15,748 bases of DNA from Candidatus Bathyarchaeota archaeon RBG_13_60_20 (GTDB taxonomy: Archaea; Thermoproteota; Bathyarchaeia; TCS64). This document shows positions 1 to 5,837 of this stretch, piece after piece (the stretch's first letter is position 1; the number at the start of each line of letters is the position of its first letter). Below the pieces are notes generated by a model that searched no databases, was not told the DNA's origin, and saw nothing but the letters and a program-made list of their open reading frames with translations. A program made the translations under genes and the position numbers. The stretch is from NCBI GenBank assembly GCA_001775965.1, contig MEZG01000066.1, forward strand, positions 1 through 15,748, given 5' to 3'.

Positions 1-1
1 C

Positions 2-436
2 CTCAGGCACGCCGGCGCGGTCACCCTGTTCAGCGGCCTCTTCGCATGGTGTCTGGGGTTGCCTGGGCTCCTCAAGGTGCTGGCCCCGAGCCTGATCGTG
101 ACGGTGGGCGCCAGCGCCATGAACAACTGGCCCATGACCATGCTGGGGCTACTGTCGGTGGAGGACGCCATGGCCACCCTGGGCCTCAACGCGGCCGAGT
201 CCACCACCCTCATCTTCAGCAACATCATAGGCAACAACCTGGGGCCCCATTTCTTCCCCATAGGCAGCTTGGCCATACTCATGTGGCTCAACACCATGAA
301 GGCCAAGGGGCTAGTCATCAGTCTCCGCGACTACCTCCGGGTGGGTAGCGTCCTGTCCATACTAGAGGTAGCTACGGCATCCGTCATCCTCTGGGCCGAG
401 GTCGAGCTCCTCGGCTTCACCCTGGCCCTGGCGTGA
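2..436 (+). CDS. ArsB/NhaD-type permease, C-terminal part (5' truncated)
   Basis: The open frame enters from the left edge (codons from base 2) and ends at TGA 434-436, leaving about 144 residues. The fragment is mostly hydrophobic. It carries two motifs of the ion-transporter superfamily that includes ArsB arsenite permeases: an Asn-Asn-x-Pro element (MNNWPMTML) and a later NIIGNNLGPHFFPIGS stretch, matching the family's 'GxNxGPxxxPIGSLAxLxW' segment near the C-terminus. A short amphipathic linker and a last membrane helix follow. By family, such proteins export arsenite or exchange Na+/H+ across the cytoplasmic membrane. The substrate cannot be decided here because the N-terminal half is missing. 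No arsenic regulator or reductase is visible nearby. The family call is fairly secure; the substrate is open. Confidence 0.78.
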   Translation, partial: LRHAGAVTLFSGLFAWCLGLPGLLKVLAPSLIVTVGASAMNNWPMTMLGLLSVEDAMATLGLNAAESTTLIFSNIIGNNLGPHFFPIGSLAILMWLNTMKAKGLVISLRDYLRVGSVLSILEVATASVILWAEVELLGFTLALA

Positions 437-447
437 GCCCACCACCC

Positions 448-455
448 TTTAAATA
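448..455 (+). promoter_or_regulatory. TATA box of rli1
   Basis: TTTAAATA lies just after the permease stop. Archaeal start sites usually fall 25-28 bp downstream, near 476-480, giving a leader of about 12-16 nt before the proposed CTG start at 492. That leader includes GGTGA (481-485), a Shine-Dalgarno match ending 6 nt before the CTG. Confidence 0.6.
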
Positions 456-491
456 AGGCGCGCTGAGAATATTCGCGAAAGGTGAAGCGAT

Positions 492-2270
492 CTGCGCATA
501 GCCGTCGTGGACAAGGAGCGATGCAAGCCCGACAAGTGCGACCTGGTTTGCATAAGGTTCTGTCCCATGGTGCGCACCCGCAAGGAGGCCATAAGGCTCG
601 GCGAGGACGGCAAGGCCTACGTGAGTGAGATCATTTGCAGCGGCTGCGGCATATGCGTCAAGAAGTGCCCCTTCGACGCGCTGCGTATAGTGAACCTGCC
701 CGACGAGCTGGAGACCGACCACATCCACAGGTTCGGGCCCAACGCCTTCACCCTCTACAGGCTCCCCACCCCTAAGAGGGGGCATGTGACGGGCCTCCTG
801 GGCAGGAACGGCATGGGCAAGTCCACCATCCTGAGGGTCATGTCCGGGGAGATGGTTCCAAACCTGGGCAGACACGAGGAGCCCGCCGAGAAGGAGAAGG
901 TGATCGAGAACTTCAGGGGCAAGCCCATGGAGGAGTACTTCAGGGGCGTCTACGACGGCTCCGCCAAGGCCGTGCACAAGCCCCAGTACGTGGACAAGAT
1001 ACCCAGGGTGGTCCAGGGCAAGACGGGCGAGCTTCTCAAGAAGCTGGATGAGAGGGGCGCCCTGGAGTCGATCCTCGACGACCTTGAGATCAGGCACCTC
1101 ATGGACAGGGACCTGGAGGTGCTCAGCGGAGGCGAGCTCCAGCGGGTGGCCATAGCCGCGGCCATCATCAGGGAGGCCCAGGTGTACCTCTTCGACGAGC
1201 CCAGCAGCTTCCTAGACATCTACCAGCGTACCAGGGCGGCCCGCATCATCAGGCGGCTCGCCGAGGACAACAGGATGGTGGTGGCCGCGGAGCACGACCT
1301 GGCCGTGCTTGACTACCTGAGCGACGACGTGTTCCTCCTCTATGGCGAGCCCGACGTCTACGGCATCGTGAGCAACACCCACACGGTGCGGGAGGGCATC
1401 AACATCTACATCAACGGCTACATCCCGGACGAGAACATCAGGTTCAGGCCCAGCCCCATCGTCTTCCACGAGAAGCCGCCCGCAGAGCAGACCGGCAAGA
1501 CCTACACGCTGCTCTCCTGGACTAGGCTGGTGAAGGACTTCGGCGGCTTCAGGCTGGAGGTGGAGGCAGGGGGCATCGGGATGGGTGAGGTCGTGGGCAT
1601 CCTGGGGATGAACGGCATCGGGAAGACTACCTTCGTCAAGATGCTGGCCGGCGTCGAGGTCCCCACCGAGGGCAGTGTAAGCAACCCGGAGATCAAGGTG
1701 AGCTATAAGCCCCAGTACATTAGCGCCTCCGTGGAGGGCACCGTGGAGCAGGTGCTCAGGAAGGCCGCCGGCACCAAGTTCACCGAGAGCTGGTACAACA
1801 CCGAGGTAATGGAGCCCCTACACGTGAGGCGGCTCCTGGACAGGGACGTGGGCGTCCTCAGCGGAGGCGAGCTGCAGCGCGTAGCCATAGCCGAGTGCCT
1901 CAGCAGGGACGCCGAAATCTACCTGCTGGACGAGCCCAGCGCGTACCTCGACGTGGAGGAGCGCCTAGCCGTGGCCCGCTCCATCAGGCGCATCACCAAG
2001 ATGAAGGGCGTCACGGCCTTCGTCGTGGAGCACGACATCGTCACCCAGGACTTCATAGCGGACAAGCTCATGGTCTTCACCGGAGAGGCCGGTGTCAGGG
2101 GCCACGCCGGGGACCCCGTGAACCTGGAGGACGGCATGAACGGGTTCCTGAGGATCATGGAGGTCACCTTCAGGCGCGACCCGGACACCAAGAGGCCGCG
2201 GGTGAACAAGCCGGGAAGCAGGCTGGACAGGGATCAGAAGCACACGGGGCGCTACTACTACAGCTCCTGA
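492..2270 (+). CDS. rli1: Ribosome-recycling ATPase ABCE1/Rli1 (CTG start proposed)
   Basis: This is the archaeal/eukaryotic ABCE1 protein, which splits terminated ribosomes into subunits with aRF1/Pelota using ATP. Counting from CTG 492, it has 592 residues, normal for the family. The N-terminus has two ferredoxin-like [4Fe-4S] motifs (CKPDKC..C..CP, then CSGCGICVKKCP). Two ABC nucleotide-binding domains follow. The first has a P-loop GRNGMGKST (Lys about 110), signature LSGGE (about 211-215) and Walker B YLFDEPSSFLD. The second has GMNGIGKTT, LSGGELQRV and YLLDEPSAYLD. Each ends with a His-switch region (AEHD and VEHD). The first possible GTG (507) would remove the conserved N-terminal strand. 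The codons from 492 read L-R-I-A-V-V-D, matching the family's MRxAVxx start, and no ATG, GTG or TTG lies between the in-frame stop (483-485) and 507. An internal GTG 507 start or a sequencing error remain alternatives. Family identity is near certain. Confidence 0.97.
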   Translation: MRIAVVDKERCKPDKCDLVCIRFCPMVRTRKEAIRLGEDGKAYVSEIICSGCGICVKKCPFDALRIVNLPDELETDHIHRFGPNAFTLYRLPTPKRGHVTGLLGRNGMGKSTILRVMSGEMVPNLGRHEEPAEKEKVIENFRGKPMEEYFRGVYDGSAKAVHKPQYVDKIPRVVQGKTGELLKKLDERGALESILDDLEIRHLMDRDLEVLSGGELQRVAIAAAIIREAQVYLFDEPSSFLDIYQRTRAARIIRRLAEDNRMVVAAEHDLAVLDYLSDDVFLLYGEPDVYGIVSNTHTVREGINIYINGYIPDENIRFRPSPIVFHEKPPAEQTGKTYTLLSWTRLVKDFGGFRLEVEAGGIGMGEVVGILGMNGIGKTTFVKMLAGVEVPTEGSVSNPEIKVSYKPQYISASVEGTVEQVLRKAAGTKFTESWYNTEVMEPLHVRRLLDRDVGVLSGGELQRVAIAECLSRDAEIYLLDEPSAYLDVEERLAVARSIRRITKMKGVTAFVVEHDIVTQDFIADKLMVFTGEAGVRGHAGDPVNLEDGMNGFLRIMEVTFRRDPDTKRPRVNKPGSRLDRDQKHTGRYYYSS

Positions 2271-2293
2271 ACGGGATGCACCCCCACCAGCCG

Positions 2294-2623
2294 CTACAGG
2301 AAGTAGTGCAGGACCCAGTCGATCCTGCCCCTCTTGATCATGTACATGCCGCTGTGCCTCATAACTTCCCTGATCCTGGCCCTCATCTCGGGCCTGTAGC
2401 AGTGGATCTTGCAGTCCTTGCACGATGGCTTGGGGTCCTGGGGGCACAGCTCGCGTCTCCTTATGGAGTAGCTTAGGAGCTCGCGGCAGTCCGCGCACAG
2501 CGCGATCCTTGTCTCAGGGTCCAACTCGTGGACCGTCTTCTCGGCGCCGCTGTGCTTGGTCCTGCAGTAGACCTCGACGAACCTTGCTAGGATCCTCGTG
2601 TCTCTCTCTACGGCGCCCATCAC
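2294..2623 (-). CDS. ygbA: YgbA-family cysteine-rich protein (nitrosative-stress associated)
   Basis: This 109-residue protein matches the YgbA 'nitrous oxide-stimulated promoter' family. It shows the early YC-R-x-K/H segment, LCADCRELLxY, LCPQ...KPSCKDCKIHCYRPEMR, and then REVMRHSG, in the family's order. Cysteines 20, 43, 46, 60, 68, 71 and 75 could bind a metal or Fe-S centre. E. coli ygbA belongs to the NO-responsive NsrR regulon and has been linked to recovery from nitrosative stress; its biochemistry is not well settled. The start is GTG 2623 or ATG 2620. With a TATA-like TTTATTT (2645-2651 on the minus strand) about 26-28 bp before, translation is probably leaderless. It converges on rli1 with a 23-bp gap and diverges from ogt, which also guards against nitrosation or alkylation damage. 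Family assignment is good; function is inferred. Confidence 0.88.
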   Translation of the reverse strand: MMGAVERDTRILARFVEVYCRTKHSGAEKTVHELDPETRIALCADCRELLSYSIRRRELCPQDPKPSCKDCKIHCYRPEMRARIREVMRHSGMYMIKRGRIDWVLHYFL

Positions 2624-2644
2624 AGGCTAGGGCGTAGACGGCTC

Positions 2645-2651
2645 CAAATAA
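2645..2651 (-). promoter_or_regulatory. TATA box of ygbA
   Basis: On the minus strand this reads TTTATTT, centred about 25 bp before GTG 2623 and 28 bp before ATG 2620. This predicts a leaderless transcript. Confidence 0.5.
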
Positions 2652-2652
2652 A

Positions 2653-2683
2653 CCGTGCGTGGACCAGAGGCTTCGAGGCACGG
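2653..2683. promoter_or_regulatory. Symmetric inverted repeat between divergent ygbA and ogt promoters
   Basis: CCGTGC (2653-2658) and GCACGG (2678-2683) are perfect inverted 6-bp arms, 19 bp apart. Each arm abuts one of the two TATA boxes. The repeat centre (2668) is also the midpoint between the two start codons. This is the geometry expected for a shared operator of a dimeric regulator, which is an inference from position and symmetry only. Confidence 0.45.
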
Positions 2684-2692
2684 CTAATTAAT
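2684..2692 (+). promoter_or_regulatory. TATA box of ogt
   Basis: CTAATTAAT is centred about 26 bp before the GTG start at 2714, so the transcript is probably leaderless. No Shine-Dalgarno sequence precedes the start. Confidence 0.5.
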
Positions 2693-2713
2693 GACGCCGT
2701 CGCTTAATGTACC

Positions 2714-3244
2714 GTGAAGCTCCGTTTCCACAGGTTTCACACAGCCTTTGGCGAATTCGCCGTGGTGTGGGACCACTCCGAGAAGATCAAAAAGGTATAC
2801 CTGCCCGGCAAGTCTGTGAGCTTAAAGCGTGATTTCCCATCCGCGGAGCCCGCGGTGAGCCCGAACATCAGTTCAACGTCTGAGGACATCATCAGGTTTC
2901 TGGACGGACGCGATGTGAGGTTCAACCTTGGCCTGGTGGCCCTTGAGGAGTGCTCATCCTTCCAGCGGAGGGTGCTTCTGGCGGAGTACGGCATCCCACG
3001 AGGGTATGTGTCTACGTACCGGAGGATCGCCGAACACGTGGGGAGCCCAGGCGGCTCACGAGCCGTAGGGGGCGCCCTCTCAGGTAACCCGTTCCCCATC
3101 ATCATACCGTGCCACCGGGCGGTCAGGTCTGATGGAGGCCTGGGAGGATACCAGGGCGGACTGGAGATGAAGAAGAGGCTCCTCGCGATGGAGGGCGTGG
3201 GGTTAACCCGCAACAAGGTGAACATGAAGCTGGTGTACTACTAG
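2714..3244 (+). CDS. ogt: Methylated-DNA--[protein]-cysteine S-methyltransferase
   Basis: This suicide DNA-repair protein moves alkyl groups from O6-alkylguanine (and O4-alkylthymine) to its own cysteine. It has 176 residues, the usual single-polypeptide size. The C-terminal domain has the helix-turn-helix region (FQRRVL...YVSTYRRIAEHVG), the Arg-containing SRAVGGAL segment, and the active-site NPFPIIIPCHRAV with acceptor Cys133. GGLGGYQGG and KKRLLAMEG follow. The short N-terminal domain (about 1-75) is poorly conserved, as is usual. The GTG start fits the TATA spacing. It uses more A/T-ending codons (TTA, CGT, CCA, TCA) than rli1 or polB, which may mean lower expression or later acquisition. 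Its stop overlaps that of the convergent VIT1-like gene. Identity is very secure. Confidence 0.96.
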   Translation: MKLRFHRFHTAFGEFAVVWDHSEKIKKVYLPGKSVSLKRDFPSAEPAVSPNISSTSEDIIRFLDGRDVRFNLGLVALEECSSFQRRVLLAEYGIPRGYVSTYRRIAEHVGSPGGSRAVGGALSGNPFPIIIPCHRAVRSDGGLGGYQGGLEMKKRLLAMEGVGLTRNKVNMKLVYY

Positions 3245-3885
3245 TGAAGGTTGAGGACCAGCGCTATCAGGGCGACGGCTATGCCCGCAACGACCATCTT
3301 GACACCGTTCATGAGTATGTTCTCGCCGCTGATCTTACCAAGGTACACGCCAAGAGTGAACAACGTAGCCAGGCTGGCGACCACGCTTACCAGGAAGCCC
3401 GCCTCTATGGCCAGCAGCCCCGGCACCAAGAGGAAGGGCACGAGGCTGGGAACAGCAGCTAGGAACGGCGCCGATCCGTCCACGATGGCCGCGAATAGGC
3501 TGACGAACCTGCTGGCCCGCCCATACATGGTGTCGTCAAGGTTGATGAGCATGGCGTCCTCAAGCTCGTTGAGGCTCCGGCTCCTCTCGGCGCTCTCCGC
3601 CATGTAGGTGCCGCTGAAGCCGCTCACCATCATGGCTATGCCGCTGGTGATGACGACGCCTATGATGCTGCGGGGCTCGTGGATCTGGCTCAGGTAGGCG
3701 CCTATGACGACTCCCAGGCTGGTCATGGCGCCGTCGAAGGCGTTCATGGCGAAGTAGCGGCGTAGGATCTTGGTTGCGCCGGTCACCTCGATGTATGTGC
3801 GTATCTCCTCGAAGCCCTCGGAGATGCTGCCCTTCACTCGGACTAATCCGTTCCGTTCGTTGTCCTCCGGCGGCGGCTCCTCCAC
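3241..3885 (-). CDS. VIT1/CCC1 family divalent-metal transporter
   Basis: The protein has 214 residues. A charged N-terminal tail (1-25) precedes an amphipathic segment and the family hallmark MNAFDGAMTSLGVVIG (about 47-62). A membrane helix at about 74-92 then runs into SGTYMAESAE, the acidic metal-handling region with Glu residues. Three or four hydrophobic spans follow (about 128-148, 147-163, 164-182, 193-212). VIT1/CCC1 proteins carry Fe2+ or Mn2+ across membranes. In prokaryotes they are usually thought to act in metal efflux or detoxification at the cytoplasmic membrane. GTG 3885 is the first possible start because TGA lies two codons upstream. GGGGTG about 10 nt before it can serve as ribosome binding site. 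The metal is not determinable from sequence. Confidence 0.9.
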   Translation of the reverse strand: MEEPPPEDNERNGLVRVKGSISEGFEEIRTYIEVTGATKILRRYFAMNAFDGAMTSLGVVIGAYLSQIHEPRSIIGVVITSGIAMMVSGFSGTYMAESAERSRSLNELEDAMLINLDDTMYGRASRFVSLFAAIVDGSAPFLAAVPSLVPFLLVPGLLAIEAGFLVSVVASLATLFTLGVYLGKISGENILMNGVKMVVAGIAVALIALVLNLH

Positions 3886-3967
3886 CGCTCACACACCCCT
3901 CGCCGCGGAAAAATCTCCACAAGAAAACTGGTTCAGAGTATTACCCATGTGATTCCGAACGCTCACA

Positions 3968-3980
3968 ACCGGTAACCGGT
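3968..3980. promoter_or_regulatory. Palindrome ACCGGT-A-ACCGGT, possible operator of the VIT1-like gene
   Basis: A perfect 6-1-6 palindrome, also readable as two tandem AACCGGT copies (3967-3980). On the minus strand it lies just downstream of a TATA-like TTTTATTAG (3986-3994) and before the expected start site near 3962. That is where archaeal repressors typically bind. A link to metal control of the transporter is inference. Confidence 0.4.
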
Positions 3981-3985
3981 ACAAG

Positions 3986-3994
3986 CTAATAAAA
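3986..3994 (-). promoter_or_regulatory. TATA box candidate for the VIT1-like gene
   Basis: The minus strand reads TTTTATTAG. It implies a leader of about 75 nt, long for this window, so a closer promoter near 3938-3945 (GTAATACT on the minus strand) is a real alternative. Confidence 0.35.
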
Positions 3995-4036
3995 CTTGCC
4001 CCGCAGTAAACTTCCTTCTCGGGGACAAACGCAAGT
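3994..4036. other. Hairpin-forming segment in the 3886-4132 spacer
   Basis: ACTTGC (3994-3999) pairs with GCAAGT (4031-4036). CCCG (4000-4003) pairs with CGGG (4020-4023), leaving an asymmetric internal loop. The rest of the 247-bp spacer holds the promoters and repeats listed separately. No gene was seen in it. Confidence 0.3.
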
Positions 4037-4069
4037 ATTAGCGCATTTAACCAAAAAACTCATCCCAGA

Positions 4070-4089
4070 TGGGCAGGATGGCATGCCCA
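4070..4089. promoter_or_regulatory. Inverted repeat upstream of the amidohydrolase promoter
   Basis: TGGGCA (4070-4075) and TGCCCA (4084-4089) are perfect inverted arms 8 bp apart, ending 5 bp before the TATA-like box. This is a position typical for activator or repressor sites. Confidence 0.35.
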
Positions 4090-4094
4090 CTCCG

Positions 4095-4103
4095 CTTTTA
4101 TTC
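4095..4103 (+). promoter_or_regulatory. TATA box of the amidohydrolase gene
   Basis: CTTTTATTC is centred 34 bp before ATG 4133, predicting a leader of about 8 nt. No convincing ribosome binding site is present. Confidence 0.45.
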
Positions 4104-4132
4104 CTCAAACACGCAATCATCCAGGGATCAGA

Positions 4133-5110
4133 ATGATTATCGATTGGCACAACCACTTCTACCCCGAGGCGTACCTGAAGGGCCTTAAGGAGGAGAGTGG
4201 CTACGCTAGGGTCGAGAGGGACGCCCAGGGCAGGCTCCTCATCCACTACGAGGGGGACTACAACGTCGTGGTGGGCCCCCACATAGACCTGGTCGACCGC
4301 ATCAAAGGCATGGACAGGGGAGGCATAGACATGCAGGTCCTCACCCTAACAACCCCCAGCGTCGAGAGGGAGAGGCCCGAGACGGGGGTGCGCCTGGCCA
4401 GGATGGCCAACGACGGGTACAGCAGGATAGTGGAGGACCACCCGGACAGGTTCACGGCCCTGGCCGCCCTGCCCCTCCAAGACCCCGCGGCCGCGGCGGA
4501 GGAGCTGGAGCGGGCCGTGAGGGACTTAGGCCTGAGGGGCGGAACCTTCATGTCCAACGTCGCTGGAAAGCCCCTGGACTCCAAGGAGCTGGCGCCCGTC
4601 TACGAGAGAGCCGTGAAGCTGGACGTGCCCCTCTACATCCACCCAACGTCCCCCATCAACAGCAGGTCCATGGAGGACTACAGGCTGGTGCCCATCCTGG
4701 GCTTCGGCGTGGACACGAGCCTGGCCGTGCTCAGGCTCCTCTTCTCGGGCACCCTTGAGAGGCTCCCCAAGCTGAAGTTGGTGGCGTCCCACCTGGGCGG
4801 CGTCTACCCGTACCTCAGGGGCAGGATAGAGACGGGGTATAACGCTTACCCCGAGTGCAAAGCGAACATCAGCAAGCCCCCCGGCCACTACCTGAAGAAG
4901 GTGTGGGTGGACTCAATCATCTACGACAACGACGTCCTCATGTCCACCCTCGCATACCTGGGCCCTGGGAAGATCGTGCTGGGGAGCGACGACCCCCACC
5001 AGATCGGGGACATAGATAAGGCCGTGGGCAGGATCAAGAGCCTGGACATACCCGAAGGGGAGAAGCAGATGATCCTGGGGGAGAACTCCGCGAAGCTCCT
5101 CAAGCTGTAG
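4133..5110 (+). CDS. Metal-dependent amidohydrolase (amidohydrolase_2 / ACMSD-like decarboxylase family)
   Basis: This is a 325-residue TIM-barrel hydrolase of the amidohydrolase_2 branch, which holds ACMSD, gamma-resorcylate decarboxylase, 5-carboxyvanillate decarboxylase and related hydrolases. Metal-ligand motifs are in order: HxH at the first strand (IIDWHNH, His6 and His8), His170 (LYIHPTSP), His220 (VASHLGGVYPYL) and the final Asp (GSDDPH, about 286). The order and spacing match the family, and the length is typical (about 300-350). Members act on carboxylated aromatic or muconate-type substrates, usually as decarboxylases, with one Zn or Mn. The substrate here is unknown. It is followed by tag on the same strand, but tag has its own promoter. 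A role in aromatic-acid breakdown alongside the nearby AOR module is conceivable but unproven. Confidence 0.9.
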   Translation: MIIDWHNHFYPEAYLKGLKEESGYARVERDAQGRLLIHYEGDYNVVVGPHIDLVDRIKGMDRGGIDMQVLTLTTPSVERERPETGVRLARMANDGYSRIVEDHPDRFTALAALPLQDPAAAAEELERAVRDLGLRGGTFMSNVAGKPLDSKELAPVYERAVKLDVPLYIHPTSPINSRSMEDYRLVPILGFGVDTSLAVLRLLFSGTLERLPKLKLVASHLGGVYPYLRGRIETGYNAYPECKANISKPPGHYLKKVWVDSIIYDNDVLMSTLAYLGPGKIVLGSDDPHQIGDIDKAVGRIKSLDIPEGEKQMILGENSAKLLKL

Positions 5111-5133
5111 AGCAGCTGAGCCGGCGAATCACC

Positions 5134-5139
5134 TTTTAT
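5134..5139 (+). promoter_or_regulatory. TATA box of tag
   Basis: TTTTAT is centred about 26 bp before ATG 5162, indicating a leaderless transcript independent of the amidohydrolase gene. Confidence 0.5.
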
Positions 5140-5161
5140 CCCGTTCGCCCACCCCTTATCC

Positions 5162-5773
5162 ATGGATTCTCACGGTGGCCTGAGGCGCTGCTTCGGCGAC
5201 GGCGACCCCGTGATGGAGAGGTACCACGACGAGGAGTGGGGGGTGCCCACCCACATCGACGCCGAGCACTACGAGCTTCTGGTGCTGGAGGGCGCCCAGG
5301 CGGGGCTAAGCTGGAGGACGGTCCTCCACAGGCGCGAAGCATACAGGGAGGCGTTCAGCGGGTTCGACGCTGGTAAGGTGGCGGGCTACACGCCTGAGGC
5401 CATCGACGACGTGATAGCCAACACGGGGATCATCCGGAACAGGAGGAAAGTAGAATCCGCAGTGAACAACGCCCGAGCCTTCCTAAGGGTCCAGGACGAG
5501 TTCGGCAGCTTTGACGAGTACGTCTGGGGCTTCGTCGGCCACCAGCCTGTGACGAACGCCCATGCCGACTGGAGCCAGGTGCCCCCCGAGACGGAGGCCA
5601 GCAGGGCCATGAGCCGCGACCTCAAGAGGAGGGGCTTCAGTTTCGTGGGGCCCACCATCTGCTACGCCTACATGCAGAGCGCGGGCATGGTGAACGACCA
5701 CCTGACAGGCTGCTTCAGGTGGAGCCAGATCCGAGAGCGGTATGGAGTTGAAGGGATTCCAGCAACCAGATAA
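5162..5773 (+). CDS. tag: DNA-3-methyladenine glycosylase I
   Basis: Tag removes 3-methyladenine from alkylated DNA, starting base-excision repair. The 203 residues match the family from end to end: RRCFGDGDPVMERYHDEEWG at the start, EGAQAGLSW with catalytic-pocket Glu43, NTGIIRNRRKVESAVNNA (helix-hairpin-helix region), WGFVG, and SRDLKRRGFSFVGPTICYAYMQ. The structural zinc ligands are all present as Cys10, His22, His180 and Cys184 (the last two in VNDHLTGCF). ATG 5162 fits the leaderless promoter. Tag is mainly bacterial, while archaea more often carry AlkA/Mpg-type glycosylases, so acquisition by transfer is possible. It lies about 2 kb from ogt, the other alkylation-repair gene. The TAA stop overlaps the TATA box proposed for fdhD. 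Identity is very secure. Confidence 0.96.
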   Translation: MDSHGGLRRCFGDGDPVMERYHDEEWGVPTHIDAEHYELLVLEGAQAGLSWRTVLHRREAYREAFSGFDAGKVAGYTPEAIDDVIANTGIIRNRRKVESAVNNARAFLRVQDEFGSFDEYVWGFVGHQPVTNAHADWSQVPPETEASRAMSRDLKRRGFSFVGPTICYAYMQSAGMVNDHLTGCFRWSQIRERYGVEGIPATR

Positions 5774-5777
5774 TATA
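5771..5777 (+). promoter_or_regulatory. TATA box candidate of fdhD
   Basis: TAATATA overlaps the tag stop codon and predicts a start site near 5800 with a leader of about 37-46 nt. Confidence 0.4.
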
Positions 5778-5837
5778 CCTCAAGGCGGAGAACATCGTCT
5801 GGGTAGAGACTGGGTCTACGGTGGATGAGCGCGGAGC

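Noticed and set aside
59..436. TTG 59 as true start of the permease
   Set aside because: The frame is open to the window edge, and the preceding residues are hydrophobic and continuous with a membrane protein, so this is a truncated gene.
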